A stretch of DNA of 64,000 nucleotides from Neostapfia colusana (taxonomy: Eukaryota > Streptophyta > Magnoliopsida > Poales > Poaceae), in NCBI GenBank assembly GCA_030760725.1, contig JASWHV010000013.1, positions 42,442,699 to 42,506,698 on the forward strand. Direction: 5' to 3'. The notes under the pieces were generated by a model, which saw only the letters and a list, made by a program, of their open reading frames with translations, did no database searches and was not told the DNA's origin. The position numbers were made by a program, and so were the translations under genes. Below, in pieces: positions 13,001 through 24,799 of the stretch. How positions within the stretch are numbered: position 1 is the stretch's first letter; the number at the start of each line of letters is the position of its first letter.

Positions 13001-14184
13001 GTGTGAAGTTTGAAACCCAGCCAACACGATTTGAGGACGAATTTTACAATTCCTTACCTCAAGGTCCGTTTCTACCGCCCGGGAGAAAAACTTGAAATTT
13101 TCCCTCTGTGATCAACGGCTAGGGCTGAGCTTTGGAGGTGAGCAACTAGACTTGTTGGTGCACAGATGGGGTGGCTTGCTTGGGCGTGATCCCTTCTGGT
13201 TTGGGCTGTCCACGGCGTCCAGTTCCAACTTCTTCAGTTTCAGTTCGGGACAGTGGAAACTTTGCCGTTTCTAGGCGCCGGTGAGCTCAGGACTGCGGGG
13301 TAAAGTTTCTAGCCGGCTAGAGCATGTGTATGCGATGATCTTTGCTGTGGAGACCTCGATCATCCGTCGCTCAGGTGGCTGTGTAGGATCGAGAGAAGGA
13401 GGGGCGCTGTTCTGCTCGGGAGGACGAACAGAGAGCGGGAGCTCGGTTGGGAGAAGGCAAAATGGCGTTGCTGCACTCATGGGCGTGGATTAGGACGGCA
13501 AAAGATCTAAGCAGGAGGTGGCATCAGCAGAGACTCGGGAGGAGCTGCTGTCGAGCACTCGGTCGCTGAAGAACAGAGCCGAGTCGGTCTCATTCTTGTG
13601 AGACTGACTGGTGGGGTCCACAGCCCCAATTTTTCTTCTTATCCCCCAATTCGATTTAAAATAGCAAATGAGCTCCAATTGTGATCAAACTTGGAGGATA
13701 GGACAAAAGAATTATGAGGAACTCAAATCTGAAATCAGATTTTGAAATTGGGTTTGTTTGGTTCAAAATTCAAATCTAAGTTTAAATTTGAACGTGCCCT
13801 CATTTAATCCTCGGAATAAATAGTATATGAAACCAAAAATTCTCCAAATTTGAAACTTAGGCTCTTGAATACATGAGAGATGCATCTATGATCTCACATA
13901 TAGGCCTTTGGACAATCTGAATAGAAATCCTTTCAAAAGATTCAAATTGCGTTTAAATTCCCTCCACTCTACTCATAGAGGAGGTGCACATGAGTTAGAG
14001 TTTTAGGAGTGTAATTATTTCCCCTAGGTTAACATGTGTTGAGCATGGGCTAGAGAAAATTTTTAACTCCCTCACATGTCCATTTATGTGTTCATCATTT
14101 CATGTGACACAATTATATTCTTTTATCGCCTTTACTTTGTTTCATGAGCTGACATCAAACTTTACAAAAGTTAGGGCCGTTACA
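10032..14184 (-). repeat. Element F 3' LTR (4,153 bp)
   Basis: It pairs with 20463-24799 and holds the empty site of the SINE (AATGAGCCAAATATAGGG near 12362). On the plus strand it runs from TGTGACGCCC to GCCGTTACA. Small open frames such as 10995-11300 recur in the other LTR only because the LTR is duplicated; I see no protein family in them. A Lys/Ser-poor GC-rich block lies at 12540-12910 and another at 13100-13620. Confidence 0.92.
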
Positions 14185-14219
14185 TTCCTCCCCCCTTAAA
14201 AGAATCTCGTCCCGAGATT
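14185..14219 (-). promoter_or_regulatory. Element F polypurine tract and hairpin
   Basis: On the minus strand the hairpin AATCTCG-GGA-CGAGATT (14219-14203) is followed by the purine run AAGGGGGGAGGAA (14197-14185), which abuts the 3' LTR. Its sequence is identical to that in elements A and C, although the LTRs of F are of another family. Confidence 0.85.
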
Positions 14220-14246
14220 ACAAAAAGAAAGAAGAAGGGAGAATGA

Positions 14247-15539
14247 CTACTGGACATATGGTACAAACAAGTCGGGAAAGTTTAAACGGAGAAATTCCTC
14301 GCTTTCCCACGTAGCTTCATCAGCGGTGTTGTTGCTCCACAAGACTTTGTAAAATCGCAATGTCCGATTTCTTGTGGCGCCAGTCTTCTCGTCGATAATC
14401 TTTATCGGATACTCAGAATAAGTGAGATCCGGTTGAAGATCCTCAATGTTCTCCATATGAACTGCGGTTGGGTACTTAAGACATTTCCGCAGCTGAGAGA
14501 CGTGGAAAACATTATGAATACTCGAAAGTGACGCCGGTAGCTCTAGACGATAGGCCACGGGTCCGCATATCTCAGTGACAGCAAACGGCCCGATGAATCG
14601 TGGAGCAAGCTTTCCCTTCACTCCGAAACGATGAACCCCTTTCATCGGAGAGACACGAAGATAAACGTGGTCCCCGATGTCGAAGTGAAGAGGTCGACGT
14701 CTTTTATCTGCATAGCTTTTCTGCCGAGATTGAGCAGCCTTTAAATTGGCTTGGATCACTCGCACTCGTTCCTCGGCTTCATTCACAAGATCAATCCCGT
14801 AGACCACTCTCTCGCCGGACTCACACCAATTCAGTGGTGTGCGGCACTTCCGGCCATAAAGAGCTTCATACGGGGCCATCTTGATGCTGGATTGATAACC
14901 GTTGTTATATGAGAATTCTTCTAACGGTAGATGGTCATCCCAATTCTTTCCATGACTGATGACACATGCCCGTAGCATATCCTCCAGAATCTGATTGACT
15001 CTCTCCATTTGACCATCAGTTTGCGGATGATACGCTGAACTCCGAATTAACTTGGTTCCCAAGGAAGCATGCAATTACTCCCAAAATCTGGATACGAACA
15101 ACGAACCTCGGTCAGACACGATGGTGCGAGGAACCCCGTGTAAACACATGATTCTCGATATGAACAGCTCCGCATACTTCTTTGCCACATATTTAGTATG
15201 GAGTGGAATAAAATGAGCGGTCTTGGTCAAACGATCGACGATTACCCAAATAGAATCATGCTTGTTGCTGGTCATGGGTAAACCGACGATGAAGTCCATA
15301 CTTATGTCTTCCCACTTCCATGCTGGAACCTTCAGCGGTTGAAGTGGTCCTGCTTTCCTCATATGGTCGGCTTTAACCTGCCGACATGTATCATACTCGG
15401 ATACGTACTTCGCAATCTCTCTTTTCATCCGTGTCCACCAGAACTTAGATTTTAAGTCCTGGTATATCTTATTGCTTCCCGGATGAATGGAGTACTTGGA
15501 TAAATGCGCTTCATCTAATATCTTCCTTCGTAATTTCAT
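14247..15539 (-). pseudogene. pol: Element F integrase and chromodomain, one nonsense stop
   Basis: Reading from 15539 the frame encodes the HHCC zinc-finger region (HLSKYSIHPGS ... CDTC) and integrase core (MDFIVGLP, VSDRGSLFVS, then the glutamate in TDGQMERVNQ). The C-terminal part has GKLAPRFIGPF, HNVFHVSQLRK and a chromodomain-like end (DEATWESEEFLRLNFPDLF). A TAA stop at 15075-15077 cuts the core after RFWE, where element C has CAG at the aligned position. The catalytic residues that I can see are kept, so the loss is recent relative to the fold. The protein is clearly homologous to that of element C but is a different family. Confidence 0.9.
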
Positions 15540-15542
15540 ATT

Positions 15543-16858
15543 TCAGGGTACAACTATACGGTTGTTAAACCATAGGGTACCTTCTTCATCCTTGCGGAAC
15601 ATCTTCAATTCACCGCTGTCCACTCTCCTCCGGATATGAGACATACCCCTGTCTCTCTTCTGAGCCTCTACAATCTCATCTCGGATTGTAGAAATAAGAG
15701 CGAGGTTGAACAGAGATCCGTAGGGAACTAAACGCAGGCTTGGTTCTCCTTCTTCATGTGCAGCCATGGCTAAATGGTGAATGTGGGCTTTCTGACTAAG
15801 TGCATCGGCAACCACATTCGCTTTACCCGGATGGTAATGAATTTCAAGTTCGTAATCCTTGATCAATTCGAGCCATCTTCACTGCCTCATATTCAGTTCT
15901 TTCTGTGTGAAGATGTACTTCAAGCTTTTGTGGTCAGTGTAGAGATGTACTAGATTGCCTAGTAGATAATGTCTCCACATTTTCAATGCTAAGACCACTG
16001 CAGCTAGTTCAAGGTCGTGCGTCGGGTAATTCTGCTCATGACCCCTGAGTTGTCGGGATCCATACGCGACCACACGTCCTTCTTGCATCAACACACAACT
16101 CAAACCAATGCCGGATGCGTCACAATAGACATCAAAAGGCTTCGTGGTGTCCGGCTGGGCCAGAACTGGAGCTGTAGTGAGATGCTTCACTAGAGTTTGA
16201 AAAGCTTGTTCACATGAATTACTCCAATCATATTTGGTGCTTTTCTTCAACAGCTCCGTCATAGGTTTAGCGACTTTGGAGAAGTTGGGAATGAATCTCC
16301 GATAATAACCCGCTAAACCTAGGAAACTCCTCACTTCATGAACAGATGTTGGAGATTTCCAATTCAGCACTTGCTTGATTTTACTTGGGTCCACAGCGAT
16401 GCCTTCCGCTGAAATAATATGCCCAAGAAACGGCACTTTGCTGATCCAAAACTCACATTTACTGAACTTTGCATATAGGTTGTGATCCCTCAAGCGTTGG
16501 AGTACAATACGCAAATGTTTAGCATGTTCTTCTTCTGACTTTGAATAGACCAAGATGTCATCTATGAAAACCACGACGAACTTGTCTAACTCTGGCATGA
16601 ACACCGAGTTCATGAGATACATAAAGTGAGCCGGAGCATTGGTCAACCCAAAGGACATGACAAGATATTCATAAAGACCATATCTTGTCGAGAACGCCGT
16701 CTTAGGTACATCTTCTGCCCAGATCTTTATCTGATGATACCCGGACCAAAGATCCATCTTGGAGAATACCTTAGCACCCACTAGTTGATCAAACAAAATA
16801 TCGATACGCGGTAGTGGATACTTATTCTTGATAGTAAAAGCATTCAGTGGACGATAAT
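15543..16858 (-). pseudogene. pol: Element F reverse transcriptase and RNase H, broken
   Basis: From the right, RT shows MDLWSGYHQIKI, FGLTNAPAHFM and the catalytic FIDDILVYS. RNase H follows with YCDASG and THDLELAAVVLAL, and the connection domain ends in YHPGKANVVADALS. TGA stops lie at 15879-15881 (after ELNMRQ) and at 15540-15542 (after RIVVP). In both places element C has an arginine codon, so both fit CGA to TGA. The frame enters from a one-base deletion near 16858, where the motif that begins RT palm strand one is lost. The first segment is 305 codons and the second is 107. Confidence 0.9.
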
Positions 16859-17277
16859 CTACGCAGTCTCAAAGTCTCGTCCTTCTTCTTCATGAAGAGT
16901 GCGGAACAGCCCCAAGGTGATGAACTTGGGTGTATAAAACCTTTGTCCGTGAGGTCATTCAGCTGCTCCTTCAATTCTGCTAGCTCCTTCGGTGCCATTT
17001 TGTATGGTCGCCGAGAAATAGGTGTTGTTCCCGGTGCTAGTTCAATCTTGAACTCAACATCACGTTCGGGCGGCATGCCTGGCAAGTCTTCGGGAAACAC
17101 ATCTGGATATTCACATACCACTGGAATATCCTCAAGTTTAGGAGCTTCAATCTGATGCACTGCTGCAACACGTTGTGATTTATCCACAAGATTCAATGTG
17201 TTGCAACCGTGTATTGGGGAATTCAGTTGGACAGTCCGAGAGCTGATATCAAAGATAGCTCCATAATGTGTCAATCA
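16822..17277 (-). pseudogene. pol: Element F protease-RT linker and RT start, frameshifted
   Basis: From 17274 the frame encodes THYGAIFD, then the conserved linker EDIPVVCEYPDVFPEDLPG and MPPERDVEFKIELAPG, and RT entry with SRRPYKMAPKELAELK and SSPWGCSALFMKKKDE. A TGA at 17275-17277 (aligned to tryptophan in element C) precedes it. A one-base deletion near 16858 throws the frame into an unrelated tail that stops at 16822. The family assignment is firm because each block aligns with the intact protein of element C. Confidence 0.88.
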
Positions 17278-17958
17278 TGACATCCCCAAGATAATATCAA
17301 TCCTTTGGCCTTTGAGTATGATAAGGCTCGCAGGATAGATGTTTCCACCCAAACATAACGGTGCCCGAGAGACCATTTCATCAGTTGATATCTTGCCTCC
17401 GGGTGAGCTGATATGAAACGGATGCTTAACAGTGCTAAATGGAAGATTATTCTTCAGCACATAGTCTCTGCTACTAAAATTGTGGGTGGCTCCGGAATCA
17501 AACAACACGAAAGTGGGCTGTTCATGCAAGGTGAACATACCCGCTAAAACTGGTTCGCCTTTTGCAATGTCCTCAATAGCAGTGTAATTAACCCTGCCAC
17601 CTTTTGAAAGATTCTTCTTTGAAAGTTCATGATGCTGATCTGAGCATTGATGAGATGACACACAAGTGTGGCTCTGCTCAGCTCCACGATGGTTTCGTGC
17701 TGCAGGAATCCTCAGCTCTCTACTAACACGAGGTGGAGATAATTCATGCGTAGCTGGTTGAGGTAGGGTTGCACGAATAATTTCTGGCCGCTGCTGTTGA
17801 GGTGGAGGCTCATAAGTGAGTAACTCCAGCCATGGTTGTGAGAGTTGCACCACAGGCTGAATTTGTTGCCTAACTGGCGAGTAATACCGCACTCGATAGT
17901 TCGGACGAACCTCGATATCGTTGTCTAGCGGTATACTTCTTTCAGTTCCGCTACACAA
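17275..17958 (-). pseudogene. gag-pol: Element F gag C-terminus and aspartic protease
   Basis: The segment has a Pro/Gln-rich Gag tail and then the retropepsin region with GEPVLAGMF, the active-site LFDSGATHNF and GQRIDIILGM. Where family members carry a CCHC zinc knuckle, I see only scattered Cys and His (residues in SHTCVSSHQCSDQHH), so the knuckle has decayed or is absent. The frame differs from that of the upstream gag segment, implying an indel near 17940. The segment ends in the TGA at 17275-17277. Confidence 0.85.
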
Positions 17959-18662
17959 CGAAGATTCATGTCTTCCTTAATGATAGCGGCATTTACCAAC
18001 TCATTGGAAATACCGTTATTGAACAAGGTCACTTGTTCCTTAAATTCGACATTCAAACCTCGGAAGAAATACTCGCACTTCAACCCTTCCGAGTCAACCA
18101 TATGAGTTGCGTATTGCATCAAGTCTTCAAACTCCTTGAAGTACTCGTACGCACTCCTTTCTCCTTGCTTTAGCTCCAGAAAATCTTGATACTTTGTTCG
18201 AAGAATTCCCGAACAAACGTGACGTGCCCGGAAAACATTCCAGAATTCATCCCACGTCACTCGATGACCTTCAGGAAGAGTAGCAATGTACTCCGCCCAC
18301 CAAACTCCAGCAGCTCCGTGGAGTTGTTGAGCGGCAAATAAAGTCTTCTGGTACTCATCGCACTCAAGCATCCCGAACTCGGCTTCAATACATTGGAGCC
18401 AATGAGCCGACTCCAACGGTTCTTTCACTTCCGAGAAAACCTGTGGTTGTCTTGCTAGAAAATCCATATAAGTGCTTGGCGGAGGATTTTGCTGTAGTGT
18501 CTCCTGTCGTATGCTTTGTCGCACCAACAGATCCAGAGACTCAGCCATCCTTGCCAAGATTTCCGCCAATCCGGTTGATGATGTCGGCACTCCTTGTCGT
18601 GGTGAATTACTTTCGCCGTGACTCGACTCACCAACCTCACTCCTGGAATGAGCACGATCCAT
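17925..18662 (-). pseudogene. gag: Element F gag N-terminal two thirds
   Basis: The ATG at 18662-18660 opens 245 codons. They contain the retrotransposon Gag core (MDFLARQPQVF, HWLQCIEAEFGMLEC, AAQQLHGAAGVWWAEYI, VTWDEFWNVF and YFKEFEDLMQYA). The start is supported by MDRAHSRSEVGESSHGESN being followed at once by the fold, and by the splice-acceptor-like CTCACTCTTGCAG two bases upstream. Gag forms the virus-like particle in the cytoplasm. The frame closes after an indel near 17940. Unlike element C, no separate ORF precedes this gag. Confidence 0.88.
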
Positions 18663-20447
18663 GCTGCAAGAGTGAGCAATTTACGGTTAAAATTCAAAGT
18701 TTAAACTCAACTTGAATTGAAAACATAACCGTAAAAGCATCACATCATAATGCAGCACACATAATCTAACCAGGGTTTCGACAATTCTGAAATCTATCAA
18801 ACGTGAGCAAGTTTGTCCAAACCCTTAATTCCAACAGTAGGACAAACTGAGAAATAACTCAAGAACATGTTATGGAACTTAGAGAAGTCTGAAACATCCC
18901 TGTCCACAACAAGTCTTAAGTTACATAGGCAATAAGCACTACTTTGTTCAGAATGACCAATTGGTCTTAACCCCAGAATTTGAATATGGAAATGGCAATT
19001 TCATACCTCAAGTTGAATATCAAAGTTATAGTTAACTTCAATATCTTTCCAACGAGTATTCATTTGCCTTCATATATGTTCTGGATCAGAAATTGTGATA
19101 TTTCCAAGTTAACAGAAATCTGGAACAATTTTCATAGCACCTCCTTTGAAAGTAGCTGTTTTGTCCGCAAGATTTCATCACTTTAAACTCCAAATCTGGG
19201 GAACCTTTGAACTACAAAATCATAGCATATATCACAAGCTTTCCAACGGTGTATTACATGACCCTTAGAAATTTTTCTATAGAAAGTTATGGTCGAAATA
19301 CAGAAATTTCCAGAGAGCAATTTGTGACTGCCCCGTTTTTGGGCAGTTCACACTCCTCTGAGAATTTCATCCATTTGGAGGGTGATTCTGATCTGGAGTT
19401 ATACTGAAGAGTTGTAGAAGACTTCAATAGCTTTCCAGAAATGTATCACTCACCTCCATTGGTTAAACCAAACAAAATTTATGCCCTGTTGAAATTCAGC
19501 GAAAATTCTGCCAAAAACAGGGGAGGTCATTCCTAAGTCTTGGTGAATAAATCTATACTCCCAATTGACTCTTAGTTCAATATAGGAGTTCATTACCCCC
19601 TAATGGAATCCTAGACTCCAAATTTACTCTTTTTCTTTTCAAACCTTCTCTTTTTATGCAGTTTCAAAACACATCATGGTACTACGTTTCCTCACCGAAT
19701 TAAAATCCTAACCGGCTTTATACCCGGCGTATACGTCTCAAGTGGTGGCACTAAAACGATCACTCACAAACGTTGTCTACACGACATGTACTAACGTGGT
19801 TAAGGTACCTGCAGAAAACAACTCAATAATGATGCACACATTGGTTTATCATTTCAGGCAGGTCCATATCATAGTAAAAACATACGCCCCGTATCATTGC
19901 CATACGGGCCGTCCTTGAGTCAAGCCACGTCTCAAGGTACATGATCGGGTTATTCACCACCCGACGGGGGCTCCACACCTTTGCAATAAAGCACACCGGT
20001 GGAACAGCACTTTCGTATGCCTCATAGGACATGAAGAGTCCTATAGAACACACTTCGTTTTACAAACCACACGATGGGGTCTCCTCCTCTTGCCCCTGGG
20101 TTTGCGGACTGGAGGCTAGTGCCATTCATATGTCTCTAAGACATGAAGAGTCTTAGAAAACATATTCACTTCCCGTCCATTGCTGAACGGGACATCCCAC
20201 ACTACTTTCCTCGTATGGGTGAGCTAACCGAAATTGATCCGCTTTCGGTGGCGTTCCTTACCATTCTTACCTCCACGTAGGTGCGTCGTTACAGAATTGA
20301 AATATTGAATGATAACACACTGTTAGCTTGCCACCTTAAGTAACTATGCTAATAATACTCCTTATGTGGGCATACTATACGTTCCTCACTCGTATACCTC
20401 TAAGTTTTTGAAAATATGCTCTTTTCATGCGTGCTATCCCCAATGCG
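18663..20447 (-). other. Element F untranslated leader with putative intron
   Basis: About 1.8 kb lies between the primer site and gag, with no long ORF. It contains a donor-like CAG|GTACCTTAACCACG (GT at 19808-19807) that matches the leaders of C and D, and an acceptor-like tract ending in CAG at 18666-18664. Together they define a possible intron of about 1.1 kb. Degenerate repeats around AGCTTTCCAACGG and AGCTTTCCAGAAATG occur at 19030-19450, as in the other leaders. Splicing is inferred only. Confidence 0.6.
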
Positions 20448-20459
20448 GCTTTGATACCA
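20448..20459 (-). promoter_or_regulatory. Element F primer binding site (initiator Met-tRNA)
   Basis: On the minus strand TGGTATCAAAGC lies three bases (GCG) beyond the 5' LTR. It complements the 3' end of plant initiator methionine tRNA, with one change (A for G) from the usual TGGTATCAGAGC. Confidence 0.88.
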
Positions 20460-20462
20460 CGC

Positions 20463-23400
20463 TGTGACGCCCGGCCCGGGGATCGCAGTGGGTGGTGCCG
20501 TGCGATGCGGCACCCAACAGCAAGCACAAAAAGAGGCGTAAGAACATAACGGAACCATTTTTTTACTCAAGATAGTTTATTTTACAACATAATGTACACA
20601 CGCAGCGGAATTTAAAATTTGCTGGACAAACTACTCACTCTCGACCCTAACTACGCCGAAGAGAAGTCGTTCAGTCCGTGAACGCTTCCTACTAGCTTCA
20701 CCAAAAAAAGGCAGCGGCTAGGTTTCCGATGAATTGAACGAACCATGAGGTTCGTCGTCTCACCGAACAACCCTCTTCATAGCAGGCATCCTGGTACCTG
20801 CAAAAACAACTCAGAAGCAACCGTGAGCACTAAGGCTCAGCAAGACTTAACCGTCACTCCTAAACATGAAACTCTAAATGCAGGGTAGTAAGATAGTAGG
20901 AACAGGAATTTGCAGAATGTAGCTTGACTAAACTTGATCCTTATATTCAGATTCTTATAGCCTTCATTTTTAGTGGTCCTCACGCCTCACAACATCAGAA
21001 GTCCACAATCAAACAAGAAACGCTTATCCCGATGTTGCTAGCCGAAGGTGGAGATGAAATTTAGTTGGCTCTATATATACTTCAGTCAAGGTTCTAATAC
21101 AGTGATTAAGCCACAAACAGCAAGTTAAGAGACTTAGTTCCTCTTCTTACTAAGTCACGGCGCAGTGGGCAAGTATGCTCAATCCTCTTCCACGAGCGAC
21201 GGTGATTCGAATCAATAACAACCCGGAATACACGACACATACACCCGCCACGAAAGACTCCCTCAAGAGCTCTTTCTTAAGTTGTATGCAGCCACCTTTC
21301 ACATGACACCCTGACATAGAAAAACGCTTCGCGCCGAGCAGGATGGTCCTCTACACGGACACGTCGAAGTTGCCCGCTAAAGGATTTACACCTCCCGCCT
21401 TCTCAACGCCATTCCCACGCGAAGGATGAGTTTCTATATCACGATCCATCGAGTTACATCGGTTTCATGGGTACCATACCCCACTATATATCCGGTACAG
21501 CTCAATCTTGTCCAGCAGGGCCGCATACATACGGTCCTTAACCGACACGGATGGGGCTACAACCAACCTCCACATTTGCCTTACCATCCCGGTCCAGGCC
21601 AAATATGGTCTCAAGCATTGTCACACCCATCCCAGGTCGAGACCAACCTTGAGCGCTCCATCCTACAGGAACATCCCCGTCCCCATCTCATATTCATGAG
21701 GGTGCTCTTATCATTTATCTCTCGCGAGTAACTCCATTACTCGAACTTTCTCGCGAGTAGCTTTTTACTACTCGACTTCTACCGAGCTAGCTACAACATT
21801 AGCCTAGCATCTACAACGAGGCAAAGCCTACACTAAACCTTCTAATGAGGGATGTAATAGGCATGCAAGTGGGTTTCAATCATCCTAGACATAATGCACT
21901 CAAGTCTAATAAACATGATGTGAAGTAAAGCAAAATTTAAAACGGTAACGATATGCAAACCGGGGCTTGCCTTGCTCAACGGTTTTGTTAGAAGCTATGA
22001 GTTAGTCTTCCTCCGTAGAATCTGCCAAACTCGTCACGAGATGGAGATCCTCGCTGCAGAGTCGAGTCCTCGTCGAACGTCGACGTCACGTGCTATTAAG
22101 ATGATTTATGCACATGTATTCAAAAGCAATTTAGAAAATGATTCAAACTGTTGTACCAGTTAACTCACACATAAAAGAGATAAACAACAGCAAGGTTTCT
22201 GATGTTGGATCTAAACCTTGGAGATGATGAAAGCTAGGTGAGAAGGAGATACTAATAATCACCATGTGATTAAGTCCATTATATGAACACTTAAACTTAA
22301 AAGATGGTAGCTCAAGTTCCAGAGGTCCAATGAAGCTGAGAATTTAACCACAGCATCTATGGATGGTATTCAGGCAGTGTGCAAAAATTGAGCTCAAGAA
22401 ATAGCTTCATGTGAGCACAACAAATCCATATGTGGTTTTCACTAACCTGCCTTTACCCCTAGATATTAAGCTTTCCTATGCTGCAAAGTAGACTTTTTGT
22501 GAAGTACAAAATGTCCTGATTCCATAGGAATTGGTTGTACCGTTTTTGGAGTTTCCTACATGGAGATATGGATTTTTCAAGGACTGGTGAAAAGCTGAAA
22601 ATGTCTCTGTTTATTTTCCCATTTTTCAGAGACATAAGGAATGAACACATCATTTGACCAAGCAAATGAGGTCTAATGCCTATTAAATTTTTACTTGAGT
22701 TCAAGGAATTTTGGAAGTATGTCCTGTCCCAATTTGAGAATTTTCCAATAAATAGAACTCCTGTAAAAATTTATACATGATTTTCCTTAAATGAATTAAT
22801 GAGCCAAATCCAGGAAAGGGCATACCCAGTGCTGAAAGCTCCCACACGTTGTGGGGACTGGGGAAGGGAATTTATAGGCAGCCTTCCCCTTGCTTATTTT
22901 GCAGGGAGGCTGATTCGAACCCAGGACCTCCAGGACACAAGTGGAGAGACTCTACCACTGCGCCAGGCCTGCCATTCTATGAGCCAAATCCAGGGATTTT
23001 CATAAAATGTGGGCTGCACCCCTGGATAGTACTCTTTGAGAGAAATCCAACAAAATTTGTTTCACAATTTTTGGACATTCCTACACAAAGTTATAACTCT
23101 CCAAAGTTTGAACTAGAGTGGGAAAATCTGGAAAATGTTTAAATGCTGACAGTGGGTCCCACCTGTCATCCCTAACCTCCAGACTCGCGCCAACAGGGAA
23201 GTGGCGGCCCATTCCGGCGAGGTCGCCGGAAAACCAGTTCCCAGCCACCTCCAGACCCCCTGCTGGCCGCCCCCCCATATTTCCCCACGCTGAACACGTT
23301 GGTGAGGTCGCCGGCGGCTGAAACTCACCGGAAAACAGGGCGCACCGGCCACAGCAAACCCTAGGTCTCCGGCGAGGTCTTGCACGGTGAATTCTCCACC

Positions 23401-24799
23401 AAATGGCCAGTTCTTGGGCTCTACAGCACCAGGGGATCATGTAGAAGACCGGCATGAGGTGTAAACAAGCTGGGGAGGGCTCTAAACCTATCGGCACCGT
23501 GCGCCCGATAGGGTCCAGCGGCATACCCTCTAAAAGAGCTTTGATTGCTCACTCTACACTCAATTTCTTGGTCTAAAATCGATGGAGGAGGTGTGCTAGG
23601 CAGTTAACATCCTGTGTGTGAAGTTTGGAACCCAGCCAACACGATTTGAGGACGAATTTTACAATTTCTTACCTCAAGGTCCGTTTCTGCCGCCCGGGAG
23701 AAAAACTTGAAATTCTCCGTCTGTGATCAACGGCTAGGGCTGAGCTTTGGAGGTGAGAAACTAGACTTGTTGGTGCACAGATGGGATGGCTTGCTTGGGC
23801 GTGATCCCTTCTGGTTTGGGCTGTCCACGGCGTCCAGTTCTAGCTTCTTCAGTTTCAGTTCGGGACAGTGGAAACTTTGCCGTTTCTAGGCGACGGTGAG
23901 CTCAGGACTGCGGGGTAAAGTGTCTAGATGTCTAGAGCATGTGTATGCGATGATCTTTGCTGTGGAGACCTCGATCATCCGTCGCTCAGGTGGCTGTGTA
24001 GGATCGAGAGAAGGAGGGGCGCTGTTCTGCTCGGGAGGACGAACAGAGAGCGGGAGCTCGGTTGGGAGAAGGCAAAATGGAGTTGCTGCACTCATGGGCG
24101 TGGATTAGGACGGCAAAAGATCGAAGCAGGAGGTGGCATCGGCAGAGACTCGGGAGGAGCTGCTGTCGAGCGCTCCGTCGCTGAAGAACAGAGCCGAGTC
24201 GGTCTCATTCTTGTGAGACTGACCGGTGGGGTCCACAGCCCCAATTTTGCTTCTTATCCCCCAATTCGATTTAAAATAGCAAATGAGCTCCAATTGTGAT
24301 CAAACTTGGAGGATAGGACAAAAGAATTATGAGGAACTCAAATCTGAAATCAGATTTTGAAATTGGGTTTGTTTGGTTCAAAATTCAAATCTAAGTTTAA
24401 ATTTGAGCGTGCCCTCATTTAATCCTCGGAATAAATAATATATGAAACCAAAAATTCTCCAAATTTGAAACTTAGGCTCTTGAATACATGAGAGATGCAT
24501 CTATGATCTCACATATAGGCCTTTGGACAATCTGAATAGAAATCCTTTCAAAAGATTCAATTTGCGTTTAAATTCCCTCCACTCTACTCATAGAGGAGGT
24601 GCACATGAGTTAGAGTTTTAGGAGTGTAATTATTTCCCCTAGGTTAACATGTGTTGAGCATGGGCTAGAGAAAATTTTTAACTCCCTCACATGTCCATTT
24701 ATGTGTTTATCATTTCATGTGACGCAATTATAGTCTTTTATCGCCTTAACTTTGTTTCATGAGCTGACATCAAACTTTACAAAAGTTAGGGCCGTTACA
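20463..24799 (-). repeat. Element F 5' LTR (4,337 bp, carries a SINE)
   Basis: It aligns with 10032-14184 throughout, with scattered substitutions and small indels, for example GTGGTGCCG against GTGGTGCCT near the end. The main length difference is the SINE at 22815-22978 with its duplicated target. No coding region other than duplicated spurious frames is seen. Confidence 0.92.
22815..22978 (-). mobile_element. tRNA-derived SINE (Au-like), minus orientation
   Basis: A 164-bp insert is flanked by 16-bp direct repeats, ATGAGCCAAATCCAGG at 22799-22814 and 22979-22994. On the minus strand it has a pol III box A (TGGCGCAGTGG, 22965-22955) and box B (GGTTCGAATC, 22921-22912) in a tRNA-like head. 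The body is unique and the end is TATGCCCTTT. The same site in the 3' LTR of F (near 12362) is empty. The short T-ending tail and head resemble the Au SINE of grasses from memory; the subfamily is not certain. It is not a functional tRNA gene, because no full cloverleaf is present. Confidence 0.88.

Larger units (their letters stand above)
10032..24799 (-). mobile_element. Element F: complete but decayed Tekay-like gypsy retrotransposon (family 3)
   Basis: This is a full element on the minus strand: 5' LTR 20463-24799, primer binding site, leader, gag-pol, polypurine tract and 3' LTR 10032-14184. LTR termini are TGTAACGGCC and GGGCGTCACA. Flanks are CCCAT (10027-10031) and CTCTT (24800-24804). 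The uninterrupted copy of this site in E2 (38745-38770 reversed) reads CTCTT, so the left duplicate has mutated. The two LTRs differ by scattered substitutions and by a SINE in the 5' LTR. Several nonsense and frameshift mutations in gag-pol make it non-autonomous. Confidence 0.93.

Noticed and set aside
22912..22965. tRNA-like box A and box B
   Set aside because: They belong to the SINE head. No acceptor stem or anticodon arm can be closed, and target repeats flank the unit.
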